NCBI RefSeq assembly: GCF_900624995.1
Contig: NZ_UYXQ01000002.1
Coordinates: 186,001 to 250,000, forward strand
DNA length: 64,000 bases
Direction of reading: 5' to 3'
DNA from: Pseudomonas antarctica
GTDB lineage: Bacteria; Pseudomonadota; Gammaproteobacteria; Pseudomonadales; Pseudomonadaceae
How positions within the stretch are numbered: the stretch's first letter is position 1; each line of letters opens with the position of its first letter. Shown here in pieces: positions 1 to 8,456 of this stretch. The position numbers and the translations under genes were made by a program. The notes under the pieces are model-generated. The model was given only the letters and a program-made list of their open reading frames with translations, did not search any database and was not told the DNA's origin.

Positions 1-1671
1 AAGAATAACGATGACTTGAAACGCCAGGCCTCGGAAAACACCCTGGGGCTGAACCCGATCATCGCGTTACGAAAAAAGGACTTATTAGCCTCGGCGAAGA
101 TGGTGCTGACCCAAGCGATCAAGCAACCGTTGCACAGCGTCAAGCACGTCGCCCATTTTGGCGTCGAATTGAAGAACGTGATGTTTGGCAAATCCGCGCT
201 GGTGCCCGAAGGCGATGACCGTCGCTTCAACGACCCTGCCTGGAGCCAGAACCCGCTCTACAAACGTTACCTGCAAACTTACCTGGCGTGGCGCAAGGAA
301 CTGCACGACTGGATCGGCGACAGTAACCTGTCAGAGCAGGACATCAGCCGTGGCCACTTCGTGATCAACCTGATGACCGAAGCCATGGCCCCCACCAACA
401 GCGCGGCCAACCCGGCGGCGGTCAAACGCTTCTTTGAAACCGGCGGCAAAAGCCTGCTCGATGGCTTGTCCCACTTGGCCAAGGACATGGTGCACAACGG
501 CGGTATGCCGAGCCAGGTCAACATGGGCGCCTTTGAAGTCGGCAAGAGCCTGGGCACCACCGAAGGCGCCGTGGTCTTTCGCAACGACGTACTGGAGCTG
601 ATCCAGTACAAGCCGATCACCGAACAGGTGCACGAGCGCCCATTGTTGGTGGTGCCGCCGCAGATCAACAAATTTTATGTATTCGACCTGAGCCCGGAAA
701 AGAGCCTGGCGCGCTTCTGCCTGCGTAATGGTTTGCAGACGTTTATCATCAGTTGGCGCAACCCCACCAAGGCCCAGCGCGAGTGGGGCCTGTCGACCTA
801 TATCGAGGCGCTCAAGGAAGCGGTCGATGTGGTCACGGCGATTACCGGCAGCAAAGACATCAACATGCTCGGCGCCTGCTCCGGCGGTATCACCTGCACC
901 GCGCTGCTGGGCCACTACGCGGCGCTGGGTGAAAAGAAGGTCAACGCCCTGACCCTGCTGGTGAGCGTGCTCGACACCACGCTGGATACCCAGGTGGCGT
1001 TATTTGTCGACGAACAGACCCTGGAAGCGGCCAAGCGCCATTCCTACCAGGCTGGCGTGCTGGAAGGCCGCGACATGGCCAAGGTGTTTGCCTGGATGCG
1101 CCCCAATGATTTGATCTGGAACTACTGGGTCAATAACTACCTGCTCGGCAACGAGCCGCCGGTGTTCGACATCCTGTTCTGGAACAACGACACCACGCGC
1201 CTGCCCGCAGCCTTCCACGGCGACCTGATCGAACTGTTCAAGAACAACCCGCTGGTGCGCGCCAATGCCTTGGAGGTGTGCGGCACGCCGATCGACCTCA
1301 AGCAGGTCACCGCCGATATCTATTCCCTGGCCGGCACCAACGACCACATCACACCGTGGCAGTCTTGCTACAAGTCGGCGCAACTGTTTGGTGGCAAGGT
1401 CGAGTTTGTGTTGTCCAGCAGCGGGCATATCCAGAGCATCCTCAACCCGCCAGGCAACCCCAAGGCGCGCTACCAGACCAGTGATGGTCTGGCGGGCAAG
1501 GCGCTGGAGTGGCAGGAGAATGCAACCAAGCATACTGACTCGTGGTGGCTGCATTGGCAGGCCTGGCAAGCGGAGCGGGCGGGAAAATTGAAGAAAGCAC
1601 CTACAAGCCTGGGTAACAAAACTTATGCCGCAGCTGAGGCTGCGCCGGGTACTTATGTGCATGAAAGATAA
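1..1671 (+). CDS. phaC1: Class II PHA synthase 1 (5' end outside window)
   Basis: Polymerises (R)-3-hydroxyacyl-CoA of medium chain length into polyhydroxyalkanoate at the granule surface. The frame is already open at base 1 (K-N-N-D-D-L-K-R...), and members of this family begin MSNKNND, so about three codons are missing upstream; the in-frame TTG at 16 is not the start. The lipase-like box G-A-C-S-G-G has its nucleophile Cys codon at 877-879, which becomes residue 296 once three residues are added, as expected for class II synthases. The Asp and His of the triad lie in the later SLAGTNDHITPW and SSSGHIQSILNPPGNP segments. The full length would be about 559 aa, normal for the family. It is the first gene of phaC1-phaZ-phaC2-phaD. 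Confidence 0.97.
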   Translation, partial: KNNDDLKRQASENTLGLNPIIALRKKDLLASAKMVLTQAIKQPLHSVKHVAHFGVELKNVMFGKSALVPEGDDRRFNDPAWSQNPLYKRYLQTYLAWRKELHDWIGDSNLSEQDISRGHFVINLMTEAMAPTNSAANPAAVKRFFETGGKSLLDGLSHLAKDMVHNGGMPSQVNMGAFEVGKSLGTTEGAVVFRNDVLELIQYKPITEQVHERPLLVVPPQINKFYVFDLSPEKSLARFCLRNGLQTFIISWRNPTKAQREWGLSTYIEALKEAVDVVTAITGSKDINMLGACSGGITCTALLGHYAALGEKKVNALTLLVSVLDTTLDTQVALFVDEQTLEAAKRHSYQAGVLEGRDMAKVFAWMRPNDLIWNYWVNNYLLGNEPPVFDILFWNNDTTRLPAAFHGDLIELFKNNPLVRANALEVCGTPIDLKQVTADIYSLAGTNDHITPWQSCYKSAQLFGGKVEFVLSSSGHIQSILNPPGNPKARYQTSDGLAGKALEWQENATKHTDSWWLHWQAWQAERAGKLKKAPTSLGNKTYAAAEAAPGTYVHER

Positions 1672-1706
1672 CAACACACATATTTGGGATTGAAATGGGA
1701 TCAAAC

Positions 1707-1793
1707 GTGGGAGCGGGCTTGCTCGCGAATGCGGTGTGCCAGCCAGCACATCTGATACTGATACACCGCTTTCGCGAGCAAGCCCGCTCCCAC
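1707..1793. repeat. REPIN-type paired inverted repeat
   Basis: A GTGGGAGCGGGCTTGCTCGC arm is followed about 45 bases later by its reverse complement, so the whole space can fold into one long hairpin. It lies between phaC1 and phaZ. The same arm recurs at four other places in this window, as expected of Pseudomonas fluorescens REP doublets. In transcripts it could act as a stabilising or partially terminating hairpin (inference). Confidence 0.85.
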
Positions 1794-1834
1794 AATGACT
1801 GCATTCCAGCTGTAACACTCCACAGGGCTTGAGC

Positions 1835-2680
1835 ATGCCGCAACCGTTCATCTTCCGTACCATCGACCTGGATGGCCAGACCCTCCGTACGGCGGTACGC
1901 CCGGGCAAGCCTCACTTGACGCCGCTGCTGATCTTCAACGGCATCGGCGCCAACCTTGAGCTGGTGTTTCCGTTCGTCCAGGCGCTGGACCCGGACTTGG
2001 AAGTGATCGCCTTCGATGTACCGGGCGTGGGCGGTTCCTCGACGCCCAATCGACCCTATCGCTTTCCCGGCCTGGCCAAACTCACCGCGCGCATGCTCGA
2101 TTATCTCGACTATGGCCAAGTGAATGCCGTGGGAGTGTCCTGGGGCGGTGCGCTGGCGCAACAGTTCGCCTATGACTACCCGGAGCGCTGCAAAAAACTG
2201 ATTCTCGCCGCCACCGCTGCAGGTGCGTTTATGGTGCCGGGCAAACCCAAAGTGCTGTGGCTGATGGCAAGCCCCCGGCGCTATATCCAACCGTCCCACG
2301 TGGTGCGCATCGCACCGATGATTTATGGCGGCTCGTTCCGCCGCGATGCAAAGCTTGCCGCCGAGCACGCCAGCAAAGTGCGTTCGGCCGGCAAGCTCGG
2401 TTACTACTGGCAGCTGTTTGCGGGGCTGGGCTGGACCAGCATTCATTGGCTGCACAAGATCCGCCAACCGACCCTGGTGCTGGCGGGCGATGACGACCCG
2501 CTGATCCCGTTGATCAATATGCGCATGCTGGCTTGGCGCATTCCGAATGCGCAGTTGCACATCATCGATGACGGCCACCTGTTCCTGATTACCCGGGCGG
2601 AAGCCGTGGCGCCGATCATCATGAAGTTTCTCGAAGAGGAGCGCCTGCGGGCGGTGATTCACCCGCGACCGGCGGTGTAA
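1835..2680 (+). CDS. phaZ: Intracellular medium-chain PHA depolymerase
   Basis: Serine hydrolase that releases 3-hydroxyalkanoic acids from intracellular PHA granules, the opposing activity to the synthases on either side. The start is the ATG at 1835 (MPQPFIFRTIDLDG), with AGGG eight bases upstream; a TTG two codons earlier has no better support. The protein is 281 aa with an alpha/beta-hydrolase fold. The nucleophile elbow G-V-S-W-G-G places Ser at residue 102, and the Asp and His lie in LAGDDDPLIP and IDDGHLFLI near the C-terminus. Length and motifs match the depolymerase of other pseudomonads. It sits between phaC1 and phaC2, separated from phaC1 by a REPIN hairpin. Confidence 0.97.
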   Translation: MPQPFIFRTIDLDGQTLRTAVRPGKPHLTPLLIFNGIGANLELVFPFVQALDPDLEVIAFDVPGVGGSSTPNRPYRFPGLAKLTARMLDYLDYGQVNAVGVSWGGALAQQFAYDYPERCKKLILAATAAGAFMVPGKPKVLWLMASPRRYIQPSHVVRIAPMIYGGSFRRDAKLAAEHASKVRSAGKLGYYWQLFAGLGWTSIHWLHKIRQPTLVLAGDDDPLIPLINMRMLAWRIPNAQLHIIDDGHLFLITRAEAVAPIIMKFLEEERLRAVIHPRPAV

Positions 2681-2768
2681 GGACTACACCGCCGCGCAAC
2701 TTGCCGAGAACCGACTATGGTTCTCAGTTGGCGTGCCTGTTGTTGCCTTGACGAAGGAGTGTTGGCTC

Positions 2769-4451
2769 ATGCGAGAAAGACCCGTGACGAACCCGGCGCC
2801 CACCCCTGCCGTGTTCATCAATGCGCAAAATGCGATCACCGGCCTGCGTGGTCGAGACTTGCTGACAACCCTGCGCAGCGTCGCCGCCCACGGTTTGCGC
2901 AACCCTATGCACACCGCGCGTCACGCTCTGGCGCTGGGCGGCCAGCTCGGCCGTGTGTTGCTCGGTGAAACCGTGCATGAGCCCAACCCCAACGACGTGC
3001 GCTTCATCGACCCTACCTGGAAGCTCAACCCCCTGTACCGGCGTAGCCTGCAAGCCTATTTGAGCTGGCAAAAACAAACCCGTCACTGGATTGACGACAG
3101 CTCCCTCAACGCGGATGACCGCGCCCGCGCACACTTCGCGTTCTCCCTGCTCAATGACGCGGTGTCGCCCTCCAACACCTTGCTCAACCCGCTGGCCGTC
3201 AAAGAGCTGCTCAACTCCGGCGGCAACAGCGTGGTGCGCGGTGTGAGCAACCTGTTTGATGATTTGCTGCATAACAACGGCCTGCCCCGTCAGGTCAGCA
3301 AACACGCCTTCGAGGTCGGCAAGACCGTGGCGACCACGCCCGGCTCGGTGGTGTTTCGCAACGAGCTGCTGGAGCTGATCCAGTACAAGCCCATGAGCGA
3401 AAAACAGTACGCCAAGCCGCTGCTGATCGTGCCGCCGCAAATCAACAAGTACTATATTTTCGACCTCAGCCCGGCCAACAGCTTTGTGCAGTACGCGCTG
3501 AAAAATGGCCTGCAAACGTTTATGGTCAGCTGGCGCAACCCGGATGTGCGTCATCGCGAATGGGGGCTTTCAACCTACGTCGCTGCGCTGGAAGAAGCGC
3601 TCAACGTGTGCCGGGCGATTACCGGTGCCCGCGAGGTCAACCTGATGGGCGCCTGCGCCGGTGGCTTGACCATTGCCGCGCTGCAGGGCCACCTGCAAGC
3701 CAAGCGCCAGCTGCGACGCATCTCCAGCGCCAGCTACCTGGTGAGCCTGCTGGACAGCCAGATCGACAGCCCCGCTACCCTGTTCGCCGATGAACAAACA
3801 CTGGAAGCTGCCAAGCGCCGTTCCTACCAGCAAGGCGTGCTGGACGGCCGCGACATGGCCAAGGTGTTTGCCTGGATGCGCCCCAACGACTTGATCTGGA
3901 ACTACTGGATCAACAATTACCTGCTGGGCAAGGAGCCGCCGGCCTTCGACATCCTGTATTGGAACAACGACAACACGCGCCTGCCCGCCGCGCTGCATGG
4001 CGACCTGCTGGATTTTTTCAAGCACAACCCGTTAAGCCATCCCGGTGGCCTGGAAGTGTGCGGCACGCCCATCGACTTGCAAAAAGTCACGGTGGACAGC
4101 TTCAGCGTGGCCGGCATCAACGACCACATCACGCCGTGGGACGCGGTGTATCGCTCCACGCAATTGCTTGGCGGTGAGCGGCGCTTCGTGCTGTCCAACA
4201 GCGGGCATGTACAGAGCATCCTCAACCCGCCAGGCAACCCCAAGGCCAATTACGTCGAAAACCCCAAGCTGAGCAGCGACCCGCGCGCCTGGTACTACGA
4301 CGCCAACCATGTCGAAGGCAGCTGGTGGCCGCAGTGGCTGGAATGGATTCAACAACGCTGCGGCGTGCAGCGCGAAACCCTGACTGCCCTGGGCAACCAG
4401 AATTACCCACCGATGGAAGCGGCGCCGGGCACTTACGTGCACGTGCGTTGA
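2769..4451 (+). CDS. phaC2: Class II PHA synthase 2
   Basis: Second medium-chain PHA synthase, 560 aa, paralogous along its length to phaC1. An upstream in-frame ATG at 2733 exists, but AAGGAG at 2754-2759 sits nine bases before the ATG at 2769, giving MRERPVTNPAPT, the usual PhaC2 N-terminus. The lipase-like box is G-A-C-A-G-G with Cys296, where PhaC1 has Ser in place of the second Ala. The Asp (VAGINDHITPWDA) and His (SNSGHVQSILNPPGNP) of the triad are present. It ends 27 bases before phaD. The substrate preference relative to PhaC1 cannot be judged from sequence. Confidence 0.97.
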   Translation: MRERPVTNPAPTPAVFINAQNAITGLRGRDLLTTLRSVAAHGLRNPMHTARHALALGGQLGRVLLGETVHEPNPNDVRFIDPTWKLNPLYRRSLQAYLSWQKQTRHWIDDSSLNADDRARAHFAFSLLNDAVSPSNTLLNPLAVKELLNSGGNSVVRGVSNLFDDLLHNNGLPRQVSKHAFEVGKTVATTPGSVVFRNELLELIQYKPMSEKQYAKPLLIVPPQINKYYIFDLSPANSFVQYALKNGLQTFMVSWRNPDVRHREWGLSTYVAALEEALNVCRAITGAREVNLMGACAGGLTIAALQGHLQAKRQLRRISSASYLVSLLDSQIDSPATLFADEQTLEAAKRRSYQQGVLDGRDMAKVFAWMRPNDLIWNYWINNYLLGKEPPAFDILYWNNDNTRLPAALHGDLLDFFKHNPLSHPGGLEVCGTPIDLQKVTVDSFSVAGINDHITPWDAVYRSTQLLGGERRFVLSNSGHVQSILNPPGNPKANYVENPKLSSDPRAWYYDANHVEGSWWPQWLEWIQQRCGVQRETLTALGNQNYPPMEAAPGTYVHVR

Positions 4452-4478
4452 GCTCAACGATCAGATTAAGAAGACTGG

Positions 4479-5099
4479 ATGAAGACCCGCGACCGTATCC
4501 TTGAATGTGCCCTGCAGTTGTTCAACCACAAGGGCGAGCCGAACGTGTCGACCATGGAGGTGGCCAATGAAATGGGGATCAGCCCCGGCAACCTCTACTA
4601 CCACTTCCATGGCAAGGAACCGTTGGTGCTCGGGCTGTTCGAGCGCTTTCAAAATGAACTGGCACCGCTGCTCGACCCACCCGCACACGCGCAGCTCAGC
4701 GCCGAGGATTACTGGCTGTTCCTGCACTTGATCGTCGAGCGCATGGCCCATTACCGGTTTCTATTTCAGGATTTGTCGAACCTGGCAGGGCGCCTGCCGA
4801 AGCTGGCCAAAGGCATTCGCAACTTGCTGACTGCCCTGAAGCGAACACTGGCTTCGCTACTGGCACGACTCAAGACGGCAGGACAACTGGTCAGTGATAC
4901 CCAGGCGCTGGGGCAATTGGTGGAGCAGATCACCATGACGCTGCTGTTTTCGCTGGACTACCAGCGAATCCTCGACCGTGAAGGCGAGGTACGCGTGGTG
5001 GTGTACCAGATCATGATGCTGGTGGCGCCGCACTTGTTGTTACCGGCGCGGCAGGCGACGGAGCGGCTGGCGCTGCGTTATCTGGACGATCCGGATTAA
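4479..5099 (+). CDS. phaD: TetR-family regulator of PHA genes
   Basis: 206 aa TetR-like protein. In other pseudomonads PhaD activates the phaC1 and phaI promoters. The N-terminal helix-turn-helix spans about residues 5-50 (DRILECALQLFNHKG, then NEMGISPGNLYYHFHGKE, the recognition region). The remaining all-helical part would be the ligand and dimer domain. It lies directly downstream of phaC2. It converges with the response regulator on the opposite strand with only three bases between the stop codons, instead of being followed by phaF as in most Pseudomonas. Confidence 0.93.
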   Translation: MKTRDRILECALQLFNHKGEPNVSTMEVANEMGISPGNLYYHFHGKEPLVLGLFERFQNELAPLLDPPAHAQLSAEDYWLFLHLIVERMAHYRFLFQDLSNLAGRLPKLAKGIRNLLTALKRTLASLLARLKTAGQLVSDTQALGQLVEQITMTLLFSLDYQRILDREGEVRVVVYQIMMLVAPHLLLPARQATERLALRYLDDPD

Positions 5100-5102
5100 T
5101 AC

Positions 5103-5798
5103 TCAGCCAAGTTCGCCAAACTGCTGATTAAACTTGAACAGCTCGCTGTCATTCTTGATGCCTAGCTTTCGATAGGCCGATTGTTTTTGCGTACTGATGG
5201 TACTTGCACTGCGCGAAAACTTTGCCGCAATAAAACTTACTGACATGCCATCAAGCACACAACGCAACACTTCCTGTTCCTTAGGCGTAAGGCAGGCATT
5301 TACACGCAACGGTGATGCAAAGTCACTCTGCGACTTGATCAGCGTGCCATCCAGCATCGATTGCATACCCTGTAAGGCCGGCACCATACAGGGCTGCAGA
5401 TAAATCCGTCCGTGAGCCACCGTTCGAATGGCCGTGATCAACTCGGCCAAGTTCTGGGTTTTGCCGAGTATTCCCCAACACCCGGCCTTCAAGGACAACG
5501 AAACGGTGGCGGGCGTGTAGTGTGAACACACAATCAAAGGCCTGCAGGCGCTGAAACGTCTGTTCAGCGCCTGCAGCAGGCTGAGGCCATCGATTTCCGA
5601 GGGTGCCAGGATGAAGTCCATCACCACCACATCCGCCAGCCGCCGAGCCAAGGCTTCGAGCAATTCCCTGCCTGTACCGAAGGAGCCTATGACCACGAGG
5701 TCGGCCTCTTTGCTCAAACACAGCTCGATACCCTGGCGAACCATCGCATGGTTATCTAACAGCATCACGGTATACGGATTGGAAATTGAAGTAGGCAT
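5103..5798 (-). CDS. LuxR/FixJ-type response regulator next to fimbrial genes
   Basis: 231 aa: receiver domain (about 8-130) plus LuxR-type helix-turn-helix (about 165-228, L-T-P-K-E-Q-E-V-L...STISTQKQSAYRKLGI). The receiver has Asp15 of the acidic pocket, phospho-acceptor Asp61 (VVVMDFIL), Ser92 and Lys113. The second acidic-pocket residue is Asn16 instead of Asp/Glu, as in some RcsB-like regulators. No sensor kinase gene is nearby. It is divergent from the fimbrial operon across a 302-base AT-rich space, so it probably controls those genes (inference). It resembles the RcsB/BvgA type of regulators found beside Pseudomonas cup fimbrial loci. Confidence 0.85.
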   Translation of the reverse strand: MPTSISNPYTVMLLDNHAMVRQGIELCLSKEADLVVIGSFGTGRELLEALARRLADVVVMDFILAPSEIDGLSLLQALNRRFSACRPLIVCSHYTPATVSLSLKAGCWGILGKTQNLAELITAIRTVAHGRIYLQPCMVPALQGMQSMLDGTLIKSQSDFASPLRVNACLTPKEQEVLRCVLDGMSVSFIAAKFSRSASTISTQKQSAYRKLGIKNDSELFKFNQQFGELG

Positions 5799-6100
5799 TG
5801 ATCGGCTCGCCTAAGTAAATGCAGCACCACACACACTCTTTCACTGTTGCGAGTCCGGTATAGCCCAGCCAAACAGGGTGATCAATACGGCACGTCCATC
5901 TGCTTTGCATTGCCTTACAGTAATACCTGACAGCCTGTTCCTACCCGCCTTTATAAACTCCCTTCGCGCGCCCGAAAAAACCTTAATCAAAACAGTACAC
6001 TTTCGAACATTCTCGAGCTAGAACTCGTGACTTCTCTATAGAGCCCATTAACGTTTAGATACAAATTAAGCGGCACAGGTAACTCACCACTGGGAATGTC
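5799..6100. promoter_or_regulatory. Divergent control region, regulator / fimbrial operon
   Basis: A 302-base gene-free stretch, visibly more AT-rich than its surroundings, which must carry the promoters of the response regulator (minus) and the first pilin (plus). Two small inverted repeats are visible near the pilin: CGAG-N6-CTCG at 6014-6027 and the perfect palindrome CTCTATAGAG at 6034-6043. Either could be a regulator site; this is unproven. No convincing -35/-10 pair was found. Confidence 0.4.
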
Positions 6101-6679
6101 ATGAAAGCCAATGTTTTATCCCCGCTTGCAGCCGCTCTGGCCTTGACCGCTGCGCTCTCGCAGCCTGCCGATGCAACGGACGGCACTATCAATTTCAGCG
6201 GCTTGGTTACGGATGTGACCTGCACGGTCGAAGGTGCAGCACCGGGCACCGGCGCAGTGGTCAAGGACGTCAACTTGGGCGGTGTCTCTGCCGCACGCCT
6301 GGCAAGCGCGGGCAGCCGAGCCAACCTGACCGGCTTCACCATTCGTGTCGGAGCGCCAGGCGAAGGCAGTTGCACCAACGGGCGCACCGCGATGGTTGCC
6401 TTTGATCCGACCAGCCCGGCCATTGATGTGGCCAGCGGGCGCTTGAATATCGACGGCCACGATGACCCATCCGACACCACCACAGCGAAGAACGTACAAG
6501 TCGAGGTGACTAATCGTGATGGCTCACCCATTCACGTCTACACCGAAAAATCCGCAGGCGTGGTGATCGCCGACAACCAGGCGGTTATCCCGTTGGCTGC
6601 GCAAATGTACGCCAGCGCACCCGCCAACGAAGGCACGGTCAAGACCCGCGTTGGTTTTCTGATCGAGTACGCCGAATAG
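6101..6679 (+). CDS. Type 1-like fimbrial subunit (probable major pilin)
   Basis: 192 aa exported pilin. The signal peptide is residues 1-25 with cleavage after A-D-A. The mature part opens TDGTINFSGLVTDVTCTVEG, the usual opening strand of chaperone-usher subunits. It has two cysteines (VTCTV and GSCTN) placed to form the conserved disulfide. The C-terminal beta strand GFLIEYAE has the penultimate-type aromatic residue recognised by the chaperone. It is first in the cluster and probably most highly expressed, hence the major-subunit call (inference). A GGGAA element lies just before the ATG. Confidence 0.88.
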   Translation: MKANVLSPLAAALALTAALSQPADATDGTINFSGLVTDVTCTVEGAAPGTGAVVKDVNLGGVSAARLASAGSRANLTGFTIRVGAPGEGSCTNGRTAMVAFDPTSPAIDVASGRLNIDGHDDPSDTTTAKNVQVEVTNRDGSPIHVYTEKSAGVVIADNQAVIPLAAQMYASAPANEGTVKTRVGFLIEYAE

Positions 6680-6757
6680 GGTTGCCGCAACCTTTTATAC
6701 AACGGGCCTGCGGCTGCACCGCTGGCCCCTTTGCCGATTCGAAGAGCGCTTCTGACT

Positions 6758-7534
6758 ATGAACAAAATGACCCGCTTGGTGCTTGCCACCTGTGCGTGCG
6801 GATTGTTATCGCTGCTGGCCCCGCCCGCCCATGCAGGCGTGATTATTCATGGCACACGCGTGATCTACCCCGCGCAACAACAAGAGGTCGCGGTACGCCT
6901 GGAGAATAAGGGGCCGCGGCCTGCGCTGGTGCAAGCCTGGCTGGACAATGGCGACCGCCACTCCACGCCAGCGACGGCGCAAACGCCGTTCAACGTTTCA
7001 CCACCGATCTTGCGTATTGAGCCTCACCAGCAACAGGCGCTACGCCTGCGTTATTTCGGCGAGGCATTGCCCACCGATCGCGAAAGCCTGTTTTGGCTGA
7101 ACGTTCTGGAAGTGCCACCGCTCGCGACCGATACCGCGCAGAAAAATCAGATTGAGCTGTCGTTTCGTACGCGCTTGCGCGTATTTCTAAGACCGCAGGC
7201 GTTGCCCTATCCGGTCGGCAGCGCCCCGGCAAAACTGCAATGGAAACTGGTAGCCCACGAACAGGGCCTCGCCCTGCAGGCGACCAACCCCACGCCGTAC
7301 CATATTTCCCTCGCTTCAATTGACTTGCTGAGCGATGGCAAGCGATTCAGCAAAGCGGCGAACAAAGGCGCTAATGACAGCCTGTTAATGCCGGGCGGTG
7401 ACGTGAAACTGTTTGTGTTGCCCCTGCTGCGCAATCGCCCCAGCAGCGCGAGCACAGTCGAGTTCACCACCGTCAGCGATTTTGGCGCCCGCGTGCGTCA
7501 TTCCGCTGGCCTCAGCCCTTCATCCGCAGGATGA
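6758..7534 (+). CDS. Periplasmic fimbrial chaperone 1 (PapD/FimC family)
   Basis: 258 aa with signal peptide (MNKMTRLVLATCACG...PPAHA). The start is taken at the ATG 6758 because the signal peptide begins there; an earlier frame extension has no ribosome site. The mature protein begins GVIIHGTRVIYPAQQQEVAVRLEN, the G1-strand and conserved Arg region of PapD-like chaperones. The segment E-S-L-F-W-L-N-V-L-E-V-P-P is the family motif. It folds pilins by donor-strand complementation and delivers them to the usher. It is immediately followed by a paralogue in tandem, with an ATGA overlap. Confidence 0.92.
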   Translation: MNKMTRLVLATCACGLLSLLAPPAHAGVIIHGTRVIYPAQQQEVAVRLENKGPRPALVQAWLDNGDRHSTPATAQTPFNVSPPILRIEPHQQQALRLRYFGEALPTDRESLFWLNVLEVPPLATDTAQKNQIELSFRTRLRVFLRPQALPYPVGSAPAKLQWKLVAHEQGLALQATNPTPYHISLASIDLLSDGKRFSKAANKGANDSLLMPGGDVKLFVLPLLRNRPSSASTVEFTTVSDFGARVRHSAGLSPSSAG

Positions 7535-8310
7535 CCTTTTGCATGAATGCGTCTTTCATTTCCTACCTGCCTGCCAAGCTCATGGCGATGGTATTTATGC
7601 TGTTCGCTACCAGCGTCGCCCAGGCGAGCGTGGTCATCCACAACACCCGGATTATTTACCCACAGGACGACAAGGAGGTCACGCTCAGGCTTGAAAGCAA
7701 AAACCAGGCACCGGTACTGGTCCAGACGTGGATAGACAGCGGCGATGAACACTCAACACCGGAGCTGGCAGGCATACCCTTTGTGGTCACGCCGCCGATT
7801 TTTCGCATGGAGCCTGGCAAACAACAGGTTGTGCGCCTGGCGTATACGGGCGAAACCTTGCCGGCGTCCCAGGAAAGCCTGTTCTGGTTCAACCTGCTGG
7901 AGGTGCCTTCCCAGTCGCAAGAGCCCGGGCAGAGCAATCAGTTGCAGTTGGCCTTTCGCTCGCGGATCAAGCTGTTTTACCGTCCGTCAAACCTGCCTTA
8001 CGACGTCAATGCCGCGCCTGCAAAACTGCAGTGGCGCCGCGTCTCGACCGAGCATGGCCTGGCATTGGAAGTTCACAACCCAAGCCCTTATCACGTGACG
8101 TTCGATCAGATCACAGTACTGGCAGCGGGGCAGCGTCATGTACGCGAACCGGCTGCCTCGGGCGCTGAAAACATGGTGATCCCCGGTGGCCGTACTCGCT
8201 TTGAGTTACCTGGCCTCAAAATGCTGCCCAGTACTGCGGCGTCCGTCGAGTTCCAGGCGCTCGACGACTTTGGCGTAAAGGTCCCTCACAGCGCCGAGGT
8301 CTCGCCCTGA
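7531..8310 (+). CDS. Periplasmic fimbrial chaperone 2 (PapD/FimC family)
   Basis: 259 aa paralogue of the preceding chaperone (shared IYP, HSTP, PP-I, E-P, ESLFW and LEVP blocks in the same order). The ATG at 7531 overlaps the upstream TGA, which suggests translational coupling; an ATG at 7543 is an alternative start. The signal peptide ends at V-A-Q-A before SVVIHNTRIIYPQDDKEVTLRLE. Clusters with two chaperones often dedicate one to the tip or a minor subunit; which one serves the adhesin here is unknown. It is followed by a 146-base gap with two hairpins before the usher. Confidence 0.92.
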   Translation: MTFCMNASFISYLPAKLMAMVFMLFATSVAQASVVIHNTRIIYPQDDKEVTLRLESKNQAPVLVQTWIDSGDEHSTPELAGIPFVVTPPIFRMEPGKQQVVRLAYTGETLPASQESLFWFNLLEVPSQSQEPGQSNQLQLAFRSRIKLFYRPSNLPYDVNAAPAKLQWRRVSTEHGLALEVHNPSPYHVTFDQITVLAAGQRHVREPAASGAENMVIPGGRTRFELPGLKMLPSTAASVEFQALDDFGVKVPHSAEVSP

Positions 8311-8386
8311 CGGTCAAGACACGCGGCGTGCCGCCGCCGTAGTTTCCCGGCACTTCACCTAAGCCTCATCCCACACCTTTGGTCGA

Positions 8387-8443
8387 TGCCCTTTTATCAG
8401 GGCAGGGACTCCCTATGCCGAAATTTGCATAGGCCCTATTTTT
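8387..8443 (+). promoter_or_regulatory. Two consecutive stem-loops before the usher gene
   Basis: TGCCCT-TTTATC-AGGGCA (8387-8404) and CCTATGC-N8-GCATAGG (8412-8433), the second followed by CCC and then ATTTTT at 8438-8443. They lie in the leader directly before the usher start and could attenuate read-through from the pilin and chaperone genes (inference). Confidence 0.45.
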
Positions 8444-8456
8444 GAGAACGGTAAAC

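Noticed and set aside
16..18. TTG at 16 as the start of phaC1
   Set aside because: The frame continues to base 1 with residues matching the known PhaC1 N-terminus, so the gene simply begins before the window.
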